From assembly GCF_000155735.2 (NCBI RefSeq), contig NC_020908.1, positions 3,477,001-3,541,000 of the forward strand: 64,000 nucleotides of DNA, given 5' to 3'. This DNA comes from Octadecabacter arcticus 238. GTDB lineage: Bacteria > Pseudomonadota > Alphaproteobacteria > Rhodobacterales > Rhodobacteraceae. The stretch's first letter is position 1, and every line of letters begins with the position of its first letter. The notes under the pieces are model-generated. The model saw only the letters and a program-made list of their open reading frames with translations. It searched no databases and was not told the DNA's origin. Below are positions 36,129 through 45,372 of the stretch, piece by piece. The translations under genes and the position numbers were made by a program.

Positions 36129-37862
36129 ATGACTGATGAAACAACAAATCCGGGCATTCCAGAACCCGAAGGGCGATCTGACATAATCGATACCGATTAC
36201 GAGGTCGGACAAGATAACTATGAAACGACAATTGCAGGCGTCAAACTGGACATTCACAATCCGGTTTTCATGATTTCGGCGGGATTGATCCTGTTATTTG
36301 TGGCGATTGCGCTGCTTTTTCCGACTGAGTCAAAAGACGTTTTTCTGACCGTTCGCAACTACATCAAAAGCACCTTTGACTGGTTCTTCTTGATGTCGGC
36401 CAACCTGTTTGTGATTTTTGCATTGCTGTTGATCGTGACCCCGTGGGGCAAGGTCAGACTGGGCGGCACGGACGCTGTACCAGATTACAGTTACCTCGCA
36501 TGGTTTGCGATGTTGTTCGCGGCAGGCATGGGCATCGGCCTGATGTTCTTTGGTGTTCTTGAACCCGTCTATTACTTTGCGACGCCATGGGGCGATCAAC
36601 CGCTTGGTGGTGAATTGGGCATCGTGGACGGTGTCGTACAAAGTGCGGCGCAAGTCGACGCAGCACGGCGCATGGCCATGGCCTCGACGATTTTCCACTG
36701 GGGCCTTCACCCATGGGCAATCTATGCCATCGTTGCTTTGGCGCTGGCGCTGTTCAGCTACAATAAGGGCTTACCACTAACATTGCGGTCCGCATTCTAC
36801 CCAATCTTGGGTGAACGCATTTGGGGTCCGTGGGGCCACGCGATCGACTGTACTGCGGCATTCGCGACATTGTTCGGTCTGGCCACATCGCTGGGCTTTG
36901 GTGCGACGCAAGTGGCATCAGGTCTAACGGAGGTGTTTGGATCAGGTGATGCCGCAGAAGGGACCCGTAACTTCATGGGCTTTCTTTGGGGCAACGTGGA
37001 TTCCAGTGCGGATAGTTCCGTTTTGTTGGTTCTGATCATCGCGTTCATCACGGCAATTGCCTTGGTGTCGGTCATGCGTGGCTTGGACGGTGGCGTCAAA
37101 GTGCTGTCCGAGATTAACATGGGACTGGCGGGTATACTGCTGGTGTTCGTGCTGATTGCAGGGCCAACGCTGGCGATCTTCACCGACTTCTTTGGCGGTC
37201 TGTTCGCCTACGCACAAGAAATTGTGCCGCTCAGCAACCCTGTGGGCCGTGTCGACACGGGCTTCTTGCACGGCTGGACGACGTTCTATTGGGCATGGTG
37301 GATCAGCTGGTCACCTTTCGTGGGCATGTTTATCGCCCGTGTTAGCCGTGGCCGGACGGTTCGGGAATTCATCACCTGCGTCTTGTTGATCCCAAGCCTT
37401 GTCTGCGTGTTTTGGATGGCAACATTTGGTGGCACTGCCATCAGCCAAGTCATCGCAGGTGGCACTGAAAGCGGCGTGTTCCAAAACGTCGTAGCCGCCT
37501 ACAAGCCTGAAATCTCGCTCTTTGCAATGTTGGGTGAACTGCCGTTCTCTTCCATCTCATCGGTTCTGGCTGTTGTGCTGGTCATCGTGTTCTTCGTGAC
37601 GTCATCGGATTCCGGATCGTTGGTGATCGACACGATCACGGCAGGCGGCAAGGTCGACGCCCCTGTGTCCCAGCGTATCTTCTGGTGCATTTTTGAAGGT
37701 GCGGTTGCGGGTGTGCTTCTTTTGGGGGCCGCGGGAACCGCCGGCCTTGAAAGTCTGCAGGCGATGGTGATTTCAACAGGGCTGTTCTTTACGGTCGTCT
37801 TGTTGGTGATGTGTTTTGCCATCTTCCAAGGCCTGCGCTCTGAACGCGCCGCGATGATGTAA
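36129..37862 (+). CDS. BCCT-family betaine/carnitine/choline transporter
   Basis: 577 residues with 12 membrane helices. Family signatures: AAGMGIGLMFFGVLEPVYYF (Gly-rich unwound helix) and the aromatic substrate box FYWAWWISWSPFVGMFIARVSRGR. Imports quaternary amines with Na+ or H+ for osmoprotection or catabolism. Acidic N-terminus (TDETTNPGIPEPEG). Lies after the broken universal stress gene and ends in a strong terminator, so the two probably share a transcript. Substrate not determined. Confidence 0.92.
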   Translation: MTDETTNPGIPEPEGRSDIIDTDYEVGQDNYETTIAGVKLDIHNPVFMISAGLILLFVAIALLFPTESKDVFLTVRNYIKSTFDWFFLMSANLFVIFALLLIVTPWGKVRLGGTDAVPDYSYLAWFAMLFAAGMGIGLMFFGVLEPVYYFATPWGDQPLGGELGIVDGVVQSAAQVDAARRMAMASTIFHWGLHPWAIYAIVALALALFSYNKGLPLTLRSAFYPILGERIWGPWGHAIDCTAAFATLFGLATSLGFGATQVASGLTEVFGSGDAAEGTRNFMGFLWGNVDSSADSSVLLVLIIAFITAIALVSVMRGLDGGVKVLSEINMGLAGILLVFVLIAGPTLAIFTDFFGGLFAYAQEIVPLSNPVGRVDTGFLHGWTTFYWAWWISWSPFVGMFIARVSRGRTVREFITCVLLIPSLVCVFWMATFGGTAISQVIAGGTESGVFQNVVAAYKPEISLFAMLGELPFSSISSVLAVVLVIVFFVTSSDSGSLVIDTITAGGKVDAPVSQRIFWCIFEGAVAGVLLLGAAGTAGLESLQAMVISTGLFFTVVLLVMCFAIFQGLRSERAAMM

Positions 37863-37882
37863 CTGTCGTGTCACAGCAGTTT

Positions 37883-37919
37883 AAAGGCCCCCTGCCCATT
37901 GCGGCGGGGGGCCTTTTTT
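37883..37919 (+). terminator. Rho-independent terminator after BCCT gene
   Basis: AAAGGCCCCCTGCC / GGCGGGGGGCCTTTTTT stem with short loop and six T, 20 bases after the stop. Confidence 0.92.
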
Positions 37920-37999
37920 GTGGCTACAGACAGTGACTGTCATTGCTGTAAAATTTTGCTAAGTTAGGTCCAAGCAAAAGAGGCAAAGCAGGCCCAAAC

Positions 38000-39016
38000 A
38001 TGACAGCACTTACAGAATTCGCCCGCCTAGAAAGCGGTGGCCTTTGGCGCGCAGCACCGAATGATCAGCGTCGTGAAGTCACGGTGTCGCTTGGAAATGC
38101 CACTTTGGTTATCTCGGACAATGCCGAACGGCCCTTGGCCCACTGGTCACTTCCGGCCGTTGAACGGATGAACGTCGGCGAACGTCCCGCGCTGTTCACC
38201 CCCGCGTCTGATGGCACCGAGACTTTGGAAATCAGCGATGACTTGATGATCGACGCGATGGAAAAGATCCGAAAGACCGTCAACCGCCGCCGCTACAGGC
38301 CAGGGCGATTGCGCAATCTCGGGTTGCTGACCACGACCGCGGCAATTGTTGGGTTGGCGGTGTTCTGGTTGCCAGACGCGCTCATCCGCGAGGCGCAAAG
38401 CGTCGTGCCCGGCGTTAAACGGGCAGAAATCGGAGCAACGCTGCTCGGCCACATACAACGTGTTACCGGCCAGACCTGCCGTAGTCAGTTGGGAACGCAG
38501 GCCTTAGCAGACTTGCATGCCCGCGCCCTTGGCCCTGACGCGGGAGGGCAGGTTTTCGTGGTGCCATCAGGCCCCGACACGGCGATCTACCTGCCCGGTG
38601 GTTTAATCGTGATGAACCGCGATCTGATTGAAGACACCGAAGATCCAGCTGCCGTGGGCGGACATATCATTGCTGCCGCCGCGCAATTGCGCCTGGAGGA
38701 TCCCCTTGCGGCTTTGCTGAAAGACTCCGGCATTGGCACGACATTTACATTGCTGACCCAAGGCGAGATAGCGCCCGAAACATTGCGCACCTATGCCGAA
38801 ACGCTGTTCGCCAACCCACCCCAGCGTGCGGATGATGCGACTTTGCTCGACATGTTTGCCAACGCGCAACTGCCCAGCACGCCCTACGCCTACGCGGTTG
38901 ATATTACGGGTGAGACAACCCTTAGCCTCATCGAGGCTGATCCGATGCAAGGTAGACCAATTCGCGAAATTTTAAGCGATGCGGATTGGATCAGCCTGCA
39001 AGGGATCTGTACCTAA
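38000..39016 (+). CDS. Single-pass membrane protein, degenerate M48-peptidase-like
   Basis: 338 residues. N-terminal cytosolic domain (about 1-105), one membrane helix near 112-130 (LGLLTTTAAIVGLAVFWLP), then an outside domain that recalls M48 metallopeptidases (YLPGGLIVMNRDLIED, DPAAVGGHIIAAAAQLRLED). The HExxH zinc motif expected in the last block is absent (GGHIIAAAAQ), so it should not be a peptidase. The family link is my inference from layout. It follows the BCCT terminator with its own start and is convergent with the SPOR gene. Confidence 0.6.
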   Translation: MTALTEFARLESGGLWRAAPNDQRREVTVSLGNATLVISDNAERPLAHWSLPAVERMNVGERPALFTPASDGTETLEISDDLMIDAMEKIRKTVNRRRYRPGRLRNLGLLTTTAAIVGLAVFWLPDALIREAQSVVPGVKRAEIGATLLGHIQRVTGQTCRSQLGTQALADLHARALGPDAGGQVFVVPSGPDTAIYLPGGLIVMNRDLIEDTEDPAAVGGHIIAAAAQLRLEDPLAALLKDSGIGTTFTLLTQGEIAPETLRTYAETLFANPPQRADDATLLDMFANAQLPSTPYAYAVDITGETTLSLIEADPMQGRPIREILSDADWISLQGICT

Positions 39017-39042
39017 ACCCACCCAGACCACGCCAAACGACG

Positions 39043-39067
39043 AAAGACCCCGCGCCTGAGCAGGGTC
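39043..39067 (-). terminator. Terminator between convergent genes
   Basis: GACCC...GGGTC stem (39046-39067) followed on the minus strand by TTTCG, 34 bases past the SPOR gene stop. It may work in both directions. Confidence 0.6.
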
Positions 39068-39100
39068 CCTCCCCGGGAGAACTGTTTGTTGTTTCAGGCC

Positions 39101-40750
39101 CTATCGACGGGTGAACGCACCTGAATAACCTGCGCCACGGGTGGTGCCCAATGCACTTTGCAATTGCGCGTCGCTGCTGAACGGTCCGGCCAGCACTATG
39201 CGCATTTCAGTTCCGTTCTGATTAAAGACACCGACCCGCATCGGTAGGCCGCGTGTACGCAGCGATTGCGCGATGGACTGCGCCTGATCGCGGCGGCCAT
39301 AGGTGCCGACTTGTACGTAACGATGGCCGCTGATCTGCTCACTCGGTTGGTCTTGCGGTGCGGTGCGTGTCGACACGCGGGGCTGTTCAACCGCCGGCGT
39401 GGTGCGCGGGGTTGCTGCGTAACGGATCGTGTTGGTCAAACCTGACGGGCTTTGGGTTTGCGGGCCAACGCGAATGCCGCGTTGCGTGTTCAGCCGACCA
39501 TCATCCCATACGCGGGTATAGCCCGCTGGAACGGTTGGCGCTGGCAAAGCATACCCAGCCGCCGGATTGGAATAAGGCGGTGGATTCTGGTTGAGTAAGT
39601 CACCCAAGAAACCCTGCCCTGCCGGGGAGGTGCGAGCGCGCGTCACCAGGCCGTTTGAGGTTGGACCGGCGGGCACCGCCAAGCGGGACGTCAAACCTGA
39701 CGGCGATTGCGCCTGCGGGCCGCACCGAATACTCAAACCGCTGGTGTTGGTCAAACCTCCAACACCGCAGAGTGTTGCCAGACGGATGTTTGTGCCCGGA
39801 TTCAGCGCCATAGAACCCGGAGCCGCGTCGAGCGGGTTGGAATAGGGGCGCTGCGGCCGCGACAGATCGGCCTGAAGTCCTGCAAACGGACCAGTGCGCG
39901 GTGTGATGCGCTGGGTCTGTGGTCCACACCGGATTGGCAGGCCCGTCGTGGCGCTGACATAACTGCGGCCAGTGGCGTCGATATCAGCGCAGGCTTGCGT
40001 GCGCGACATGCGCGGTAGCGCGCTCGGGGCTTGAACAGTCGAGGGAGTTACGGCCACGACCTGTGGGGCAGCGGTGCCACCGCAATTGATCGGCTGGCCG
40101 GTGCGTTGGCCAATGAGGTTCGGCTGGACACCCGTCAAACCCGCACAAGCCTGCGAACGTGTCAAAACCCGCGGCTGGGCGGTTTGCGTTGTGATGATGC
40201 GCGGTGATGGCGTGGCCGCAACAACTGGGCGCGGCACGGCAGGTGTTCCAACACGTTGACCTGTAAGCGGATTGATTGCGCCTGCAGTGGACGTTGGCAA
40301 AATCACCCGCGGCACAGGTGCGGCTGCAATAACGGGCGCAGGTGCTGCAGCTGGCGCAGGTCTTGCAGCTGGGCGGGCCGTCAGGCCAGCGACAAGCGTG
40401 TCCAGCGGGTTAGGAACGTTGGCTGTTGGCGAAATTGTGGTTGAGCCAGCAACCTGCGTCGGCTGGAAACCACAAAGCTGATCGCGACTACGGTTGACCC
40501 TTGGCACCCAATTGACCGTACCGCCGATTCCGGCCCGTACAAAAACGCAGCCTCGGCTGTCTACATACTGATTTGCGGTGAACGAGGATGGCGGAAATTC
40601 CGCTGGCCCACTGGAGTTTCGCAAAGCTTGGGCGGATGCGCCGGCCGACATCAGGGCCGCAACGACTGCGACAGTTGACAGAAATCCAGAACGCTGACCG
40701 AAAATACGAATAGTTGCCCCCACAATATATTGTGTTAGAGTGACGAACAA
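39101..40750 (-). CDS. Secreted SPOR-domain protein with cysteine repeats
   Basis: Up to 549 residues. Signal peptide (FLSTVAVVAALMSAGASAQA), a Pro/Ala-rich low-complexity middle, and a C-terminal SPOR domain (GHRYVQVGTYGRRDQAQSIA to GAFTRR) that binds denuded septal peptidoglycan. Between them four imperfect repeats end in motifs such as GQPINCGG, GLPIRCGPQTQ, GLSIRCGPQAQSPSGLT and GIRVGPQTQSPSGLT. The start is unsure: 40750 is TTG and an in-frame GTG at 40723 also keeps the signal peptide; neither has a clear Shine-Dalgarno. A perfect palindrome CACAATATATTGTG spans 40721-40734. Likely a cell-division or envelope protein. Confidence 0.8.
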   Translation of the reverse strand: MFVTLTQYIVGATIRIFGQRSGFLSTVAVVAALMSAGASAQALRNSSGPAEFPPSSFTANQYVDSRGCVFVRAGIGGTVNWVPRVNRSRDQLCGFQPTQVAGSTTISPTANVPNPLDTLVAGLTARPAARPAPAAAPAPVIAAAPVPRVILPTSTAGAINPLTGQRVGTPAVPRPVVAATPSPRIITTQTAQPRVLTRSQACAGLTGVQPNLIGQRTGQPINCGGTAAPQVVAVTPSTVQAPSALPRMSRTQACADIDATGRSYVSATTGLPIRCGPQTQRITPRTGPFAGLQADLSRPQRPYSNPLDAAPGSMALNPGTNIRLATLCGVGGLTNTSGLSIRCGPQAQSPSGLTSRLAVPAGPTSNGLVTRARTSPAGQGFLGDLLNQNPPPYSNPAAGYALPAPTVPAGYTRVWDDGRLNTQRGIRVGPQTQSPSGLTNTIRYAATPRTTPAVEQPRVSTRTAPQDQPSEQISGHRYVQVGTYGRRDQAQSIAQSLRTRGLPMRVGVFNQNGTEMRIVLAGPFSSDAQLQSALGTTRGAGYSGAFTRR

Positions 40751-40778
40751 TGCCTAATATGTAAAGGAATTGTTACCC

Positions 40779-41417
40779 CTATTTAGTGCCAAACATACGA
40801 TCGCCCGCATCCCCTAGTCCCGGAACAATATATCCGTTGTCATTCAAGTGACTATCCACCGAAGCTGTCACAATCGGCACATCAGGATGGGCGACCTTCA
40901 TCGCAGCGATGCCCTCGGGTGACGCCAACAGGCACAAGAACCGAATATCCTTTGCGCCGGATTTTTTCAGCAGATCAATCGCCGCAATAGACGAATTTCC
41001 GGTCGCCAACATCGGGTCAACGGCGATGACCAAGCGTTCGTCCATCGCCTCGGGAACCTTGAAATAGTATTGCACGGGCTGCAGCGTTTTTTCGTCGCGA
41101 TACAGGCCCACAAAACCGACACGCGCCGACGGGATCAGTTCCAACATACCGTCCAGCAACCCGTTGCCCGCCCGCAGAATTGAAATCAGCGCCAGCTTGC
41201 GCCCCTTAAGCACCGGGGCGTCCATCGTCTCCATTGGGGTTTCGATGGTCTTGGTGGTCATCGGCAATTCCCGGGTGACCTCATAGGCGAGCAACTGTGA
41301 AATCTCACGCAAAAGCTGGCGAAAAACGGCTGTGGGCGTAGTTTTGTCACGCATTAACGTCAGCTTGTGCTGCACCAACGGGTGCCTGACATGGGTCAGG
41401 TGCGGCAGTTTGGTCAT
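40779..41417 (-). CDS. upp: Uracil phosphoribosyltransferase
   Basis: 212 residues. Makes UMP from uracil and PRPP. PRPP loop [19 protein letters not shown], uracil-binding end [18 protein letters not shown], and the N-terminal [19 protein letters not shown] are all present. Last gene of the salvage operon; its ATG overlaps the add stop by four bases. Normal length. Confidence 0.97.
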   Translation of the reverse strand: MTKLPHLTHVRHPLVQHKLTLMRDKTTPTAVFRQLLREISQLLAYEVTRELPMTTKTIETPMETMDAPVLKGRKLALISILRAGNGLLDGMLELIPSARVGFVGLYRDEKTLQPVQYYFKVPEAMDERLVIAVDPMLATGNSSIAAIDLLKKSGAKDIRFLCLLASPEGIAAMKVAHPDVPIVTASVDSHLNDNGYIVPGLGDAGDRMFGTK

Positions 41418-42400
41418 TGGGTTTCCAGTCGTTTGGCGATTTTTGCGCGAGTGGTTGGGTCACAGAAAGCCGCGTCTAGCGCGGTCTGATTAAGGGCTTT
41501 GAAATCATCGCTATCCCAGTCGAATGTTGCGGCCAGCATATCGAATTCGTCGGTCATAGTCGTGCCAAAGAACGGTGGATCATCTGTTGATACGGTCACC
41601 TTAATGCCCGCGTCGCGCAGTTTTTGGATCGGGTGATCTGCCCAATCTCCTGTGGCCTTCAGGAACACATTGGACCCAGGACAAACCTCAAGCACGATGC
41701 CGCTATCTGCGATCTGCGCCACCAATTTAGGATCGTGAATGGCATTCACACCGTGGCCAATGCGCTGCACCTTGAGATCCGTGATCGTGTCCGCAACCAT
41801 GTCCGCCCCGCCCCATTCGCCCGCATGGCAGGTCAGCGGCATTCCAGCTTCGCGGGCCATATCAAAGGCATAGGCGTAATCATTGGGGCGACCAACCATC
41901 TCTCCGCCGGCCATGCCAAATCCGGTGATGAAGTCACCAAAAGTCTCGGCAGCGCAAATCGCCGCTGGCTTTGCCGCATCGGGACCAAAATGGCGGATGC
42001 AAGTGACGATGCCTTTTAGGGTGATGCCAAATTCTACCTCAGCTTCAGCCGCCGCCGTTTCCAGTGCCGCCAAGTAATCCCGCCATGCTGCCAGATCACC
42101 GCCGCCGCAGAAATCAGGCGAGAGGAACGTTTCTTGATAAACAACGCCGTGCGCCGCACTTTCTTGCAGAACTGCCTTGACCAAGCGGTAGAAATCTTGC
42201 GGGCCCTGCAACGTCGTGCAGGCAGCCTCATAAACTTGCAAAAAGTTGTCAAAATCACGGTAGGCGTAGGTGCCATCCTTGTTGAACACGCCACTGATAT
42301 CGATTGACTTTTCCTTGGCCAATCCGCGGATAAAGCTCGGCGGGGCACAGCCTTCAAGGTGCGTGTGCAACTCGACTTTCGGCATGGATTTATAGGTCAT
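41414..42400 (-). CDS. add: Adenosine deaminase
   Basis: 328 residues. Zinc enzyme converting adenosine to inosine. Metal and catalytic motifs: [39 protein letters not shown] and [13 protein letters not shown]. Overlaps deoB upstream and upp downstream by ATGA, so translation is coupled in the operon. Adenine deaminase activity is an alternative for this subfamily. Confidence 0.93.
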   Translation of the reverse strand: MTYKSMPKVELHTHLEGCAPPSFIRGLAKEKSIDISGVFNKDGTYAYRDFDNFLQVYEAACTTLQGPQDFYRLVKAVLQESAAHGVVYQETFLSPDFCGGGDLAAWRDYLAALETAAAEAEVEFGITLKGIVTCIRHFGPDAAKPAAICAAETFGDFITGFGMAGGEMVGRPNDYAYAFDMAREAGMPLTCHAGEWGGADMVADTITDLKVQRIGHGVNAIHDPKLVAQIADSGIVLEVCPGSNVFLKATGDWADHPIQKLRDAGIKVTVSTDDPPFFGTTMTDEFDMLAATFDWDSDDFKALNQTALDAAFCDPTTRAKIAKRLETQ

Positions 42401-43629
42401 AAAAAGTTCTTTCCTTGTCCGCGGGGCACTACGCCTAAATGCGCGGCGATTGAGGCTGCAACGTCAACGAACGCAACATGACCGAGATCGCGCGGGCCTT
42501 GTCTGTTCAGGTCGGGCCCATAGATCAAAACCGGAACCCGTTCACGGGTATGATCAGTGCCAATCCATGTCGGGTCATTGCCATGATCAGCCGTGACACA
42601 CAACAGATCGCCCGCGCGCAGTTTGGACAAAAGCGCGCCCAAGGCCGCGTCAAACCATTCGAGGTGGCGGGCATAGCCTGAGACATCGCGGCGGTGCCCA
42701 TACAGGCTGTCGAATTCAACGAAGTTGGCAAAGACAAAGCCACCGCTGGGCGCATCATCTATCAAGTCAGACAAGTGGCCCATCAAGGTCGCATCGCTCC
42801 CTTTGCGGACCTCGTCGATACCGCGCATTGAAAATATATCACCTATTTTACCAATCGCCTGCACGGATTGCCCCGCATCATGAATCCAGTCACACAGAGT
42901 CGGGGACGGGGTGGCGATGGCATAGTCGTGGCGATTGAGCGTGCGTACGAACGTCCCGCTTTCTCCCTTAAACGGGCGCGCGATAACGCGTCCGACTTTG
43001 CGTTCGTGCAGCATCGGAGCGAGGTCTTCGCACAACTTCAAAAGCCGCTTTAGCCCGAAATGGTCTTCATGGGCGGCAATTTGGAGAACGCTGTCGACGG
43101 ATGTGTAGCAAATCGGCCAGCCTGTGCGGATGTGTTGGGCGGCGAAATCATCGATCACCTGCGTCCCTGACGCATGGCAATTGGCAAGGATGCCGTCCGT
43201 GCCAGCCAACTCGCAAATACGTGCCGTTATGTCGTAGGGAAACGTCAGCGTGGTTTTCGGGAACGTGGTCCAATCCCATGGAACAGGCACGCCCGCCAAT
43301 TCCCAATGGCCCGATGGCGTGTCTTTGCCGGGGCTGATTTGCGTGGCGGCGCCGTATGCACCTGTCGGCGCGGGCCAGCCAAGATCAAGACCGGTCGCAA
43401 GCTGCATCGCCGCGCCAGCGCCCATGTCGTTGAGGGTCGGGATGTTCAACGGCCCTGTGCGCCCTTCTTCGGCGCGACCCGCAGCGCAAGCCTGAGAAAT
43501 ATGACCGAGCGTGTTTGCCCCAGTATCCGGCGTGTCGCCGTTAAAAAAATCGGCAGCATCCGGCGCTCCACCAATGCCGACACTGTCAATCACAATAAGA
43601 AACGCCCGATTTGGGGTGGCCTGTGTCAT
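42397..43629 (-). CDS. deoB: Phosphopentomutase
   Basis: 410 residues, alkaline-phosphatase fold. Interconverts ribose/deoxyribose 1-phosphate and 5-phosphate. Metal-binding parts: FLIVIDSVGIGGAPDAADF, ISPGKDTPSGHWELAG with the phospho-acceptor Thr, and LLCVTADHGNDPTWIGTDHTRERVP. Takes the product of DeoA. Overlaps deoA and add by ATGA. Confidence 0.96.
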   Translation of the reverse strand: MTQATPNRAFLIVIDSVGIGGAPDAADFFNGDTPDTGANTLGHISQACAAGRAEEGRTGPLNIPTLNDMGAGAAMQLATGLDLGWPAPTGAYGAATQISPGKDTPSGHWELAGVPVPWDWTTFPKTTLTFPYDITARICELAGTDGILANCHASGTQVIDDFAAQHIRTGWPICYTSVDSVLQIAAHEDHFGLKRLLKLCEDLAPMLHERKVGRVIARPFKGESGTFVRTLNRHDYAIATPSPTLCDWIHDAGQSVQAIGKIGDIFSMRGIDEVRKGSDATLMGHLSDLIDDAPSGGFVFANFVEFDSLYGHRRDVSGYARHLEWFDAALGALLSKLRAGDLLCVTADHGNDPTWIGTDHTRERVPVLIYGPDLNRQGPRDLGHVAFVDVAASIAAHLGVVPRGQGKNFL

Positions 43630-44930
43630 GGATCGATCCGTTCTATAATGAGGTCCGGAATTTCAATGGGTTCGCCAATCGCTACCGCGCGCAGGACCGC
43701 GTGGGCCGCAGCTTGTGCGCTGTCTTCATCGGCGGCGTGAATGGTCGCGATCGGATCACCGCGCGCAACCTTCGTCCCAAGAGGCAAAACACCTGTCAGG
43801 CCAACGCGTGGGTCGATCCGGTCACTTTCGACCAGCCGCCCGCCACCCAGATGGACCACAGCCAAACCCAGGGCCTCACCGTCAATCGCGGCGATTGTTC
43901 CGGCAATCGGTGCGGGAACATCGCCAATGACGGGGGCCTTGGGCAGGTGTGTGTGCCAGTCGTCGGCAATGTCGGGCGGCCCCCCCATCGCATGAACCAT
44001 GGCAGCAAAGCACACCATCGCATGCCCCGACGAAATAGCCGCCTTGACGCGTTCTTCGGCTTCGCCTTCAGCATGCCCCGCAAGTGCGAGAACGCGGGCG
44101 CAAAGCGCGACTGTCAGATCATGCAGCCGCGGTGCGGCAGCCCGGTTGCCTGACAAAACCTCAAGACAGACAGCGACCTCGACGCCATTGCCCAGACACG
44201 GCGCAAGCGGTTGCGACATATCGGTGATGAACGCGGCCGTTGGCGTGCCTGCGCCATTGGCCGAGGACGTCAGCGCGCGCGCCAGCTTTACAGCCTCTGC
44301 GGGTGTTTTCATAAACGCGCCGCTGCCTGCCTTGACGTCAAAAACCAAACCCTCAAGACCCGCCGCAAGTTTCTTGGACAAGATCGACGCACAAATCAAA
44401 TCAACACTCTCAACCGTGGCTGTAACATCGCGCACGGCATACAAGCGCTTATCTGCGGGCGCGATGGAATTGGTGGCGCTGACGATTGCACAACCGATTT
44501 CACGGGTAATTTTGCGAAAAGTTGCGGTGTTTTGCGCCGTGCTGAGCCCAGGGATCGCCTCAAGTTTATCAAGCGTGCCGCCCGTATGACCAAGCCCACG
44601 GCCCGATACCATCGGCACAAACACATCGCACGCCGCCAGTGCAGGCGCGAGGATCAGGGACACCGGATCACCGACACCGCCTGTTGAATGTTTGTCCAAT
44701 ACAGGACCCGGTAAGTCCCACTTCATCACATCACCACTGTCACGCATGCCCGTGGTCAACGCCACGCGGCCTTCATCGCTAAGGCCGTTCAGACAGACTG
44801 CCATGGCAAAAGCGCCAGCCTGTGCATCCGACACCTGCCGCGTCGCCAAACCGCTGGCAAACCACGCTAATTCGACGGCCGTGGGGTCTTCGCCCCGCCG
44901 TATTTTGGCAATGATGGCGCGCGCATCCAT
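43626..44930 (-). CDS. deoA: Thymidine phosphorylase
   Basis: 434 residues. Splits thymidine or deoxyuridine with phosphate. Active-site loop VLDKHSTGGVGDPVSLIL, ALAACDVFVPMVSGRGLGHTGGTLDKLEAIPG and the C-terminal domain PIAGTIAAIDGEALGLAV all fit. Follows cdd by three bases and precedes deoB with a four-base overlap. Confidence 0.96.
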   Translation of the reverse strand: MDARAIIAKIRRGEDPTAVELAWFASGLATRQVSDAQAGAFAMAVCLNGLSDEGRVALTTGMRDSGDVMKWDLPGPVLDKHSTGGVGDPVSLILAPALAACDVFVPMVSGRGLGHTGGTLDKLEAIPGLSTAQNTATFRKITREIGCAIVSATNSIAPADKRLYAVRDVTATVESVDLICASILSKKLAAGLEGLVFDVKAGSGAFMKTPAEAVKLARALTSSANGAGTPTAAFITDMSQPLAPCLGNGVEVAVCLEVLSGNRAAAPRLHDLTVALCARVLALAGHAEGEAEERVKAAISSGHAMVCFAAMVHAMGGPPDIADDWHTHLPKAPVIGDVPAPIAGTIAAIDGEALGLAVVHLGGGRLVESDRIDPRVGLTGVLPLGTKVARGDPIATIHAADEDSAQAAAHAVLRAVAIGEPIEIPDLIIERIDP

Positions 44931-44933
44931 TAA

Positions 44934-45326
44934 TTAGGTATTCGCCATATGATCAGCGGTAAATCGCCCCGGTAGCAACTCTGCCACAGTCATTTGCAAA
45001 ATTGTCCCATCCATCGTGGACATTGTGACGACCACCTCGGGCCCGGCGAATTCGGCGATTTTCTGACGACAGCCGCCACAGGGGGGCACAGGGGCTGGCG
45101 CGTCAGCGATGACCGCAATTTCCGCGATCTCACGTTCCCCAGCGGCGCACATGGCAGAGATTGCCCCTGCTTCAGCGCAGGTGCCTTCTGGGTAGGCCAC
45201 GTTTTCGACATTTATACCTTTGAACACAGTGCCTTGTGTAGTTTTCAACGCGGCACCAACGGCGAATTTCGAATAGGGTGCATAGGCGTTTTCGCGCACG
45301 GCACGCGCGTCATCAAGCAGGGACAT
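44934..45326 (-). CDS. cdd: Cytidine deaminase
   Basis: 130 residues. Zinc site formed by TCAEAGAI (Cys and catalytic Glu) and PVPPCGGCRQ (two Cys). Deaminates cytidine to uridine, feeding DeoA and Upp. Start at 45326 is chosen because AAAGGA lies ahead of it; 45368 has none. First gene of the salvage operon cdd-deoA-deoB-add-upp; the VOC-cupin gene ends 46 bases upstream on the same strand and may belong to the transcript. Confidence 0.95.
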   Translation of the reverse strand: MSLLDDARAVRENAYAPYSKFAVGAALKTTQGTVFKGINVENVAYPEGTCAEAGAISAMCAAGEREIAEIAVIADAPAPVPPCGGCRQKIAEFAGPEVVVTMSTMDGTILQMTVAELLPGRFTADHMANT

Positions 45327-45372
45327 GGCAGATCCTTTGTTTTGGGCAGATTGGGCCGCGCGACGCATAAGT

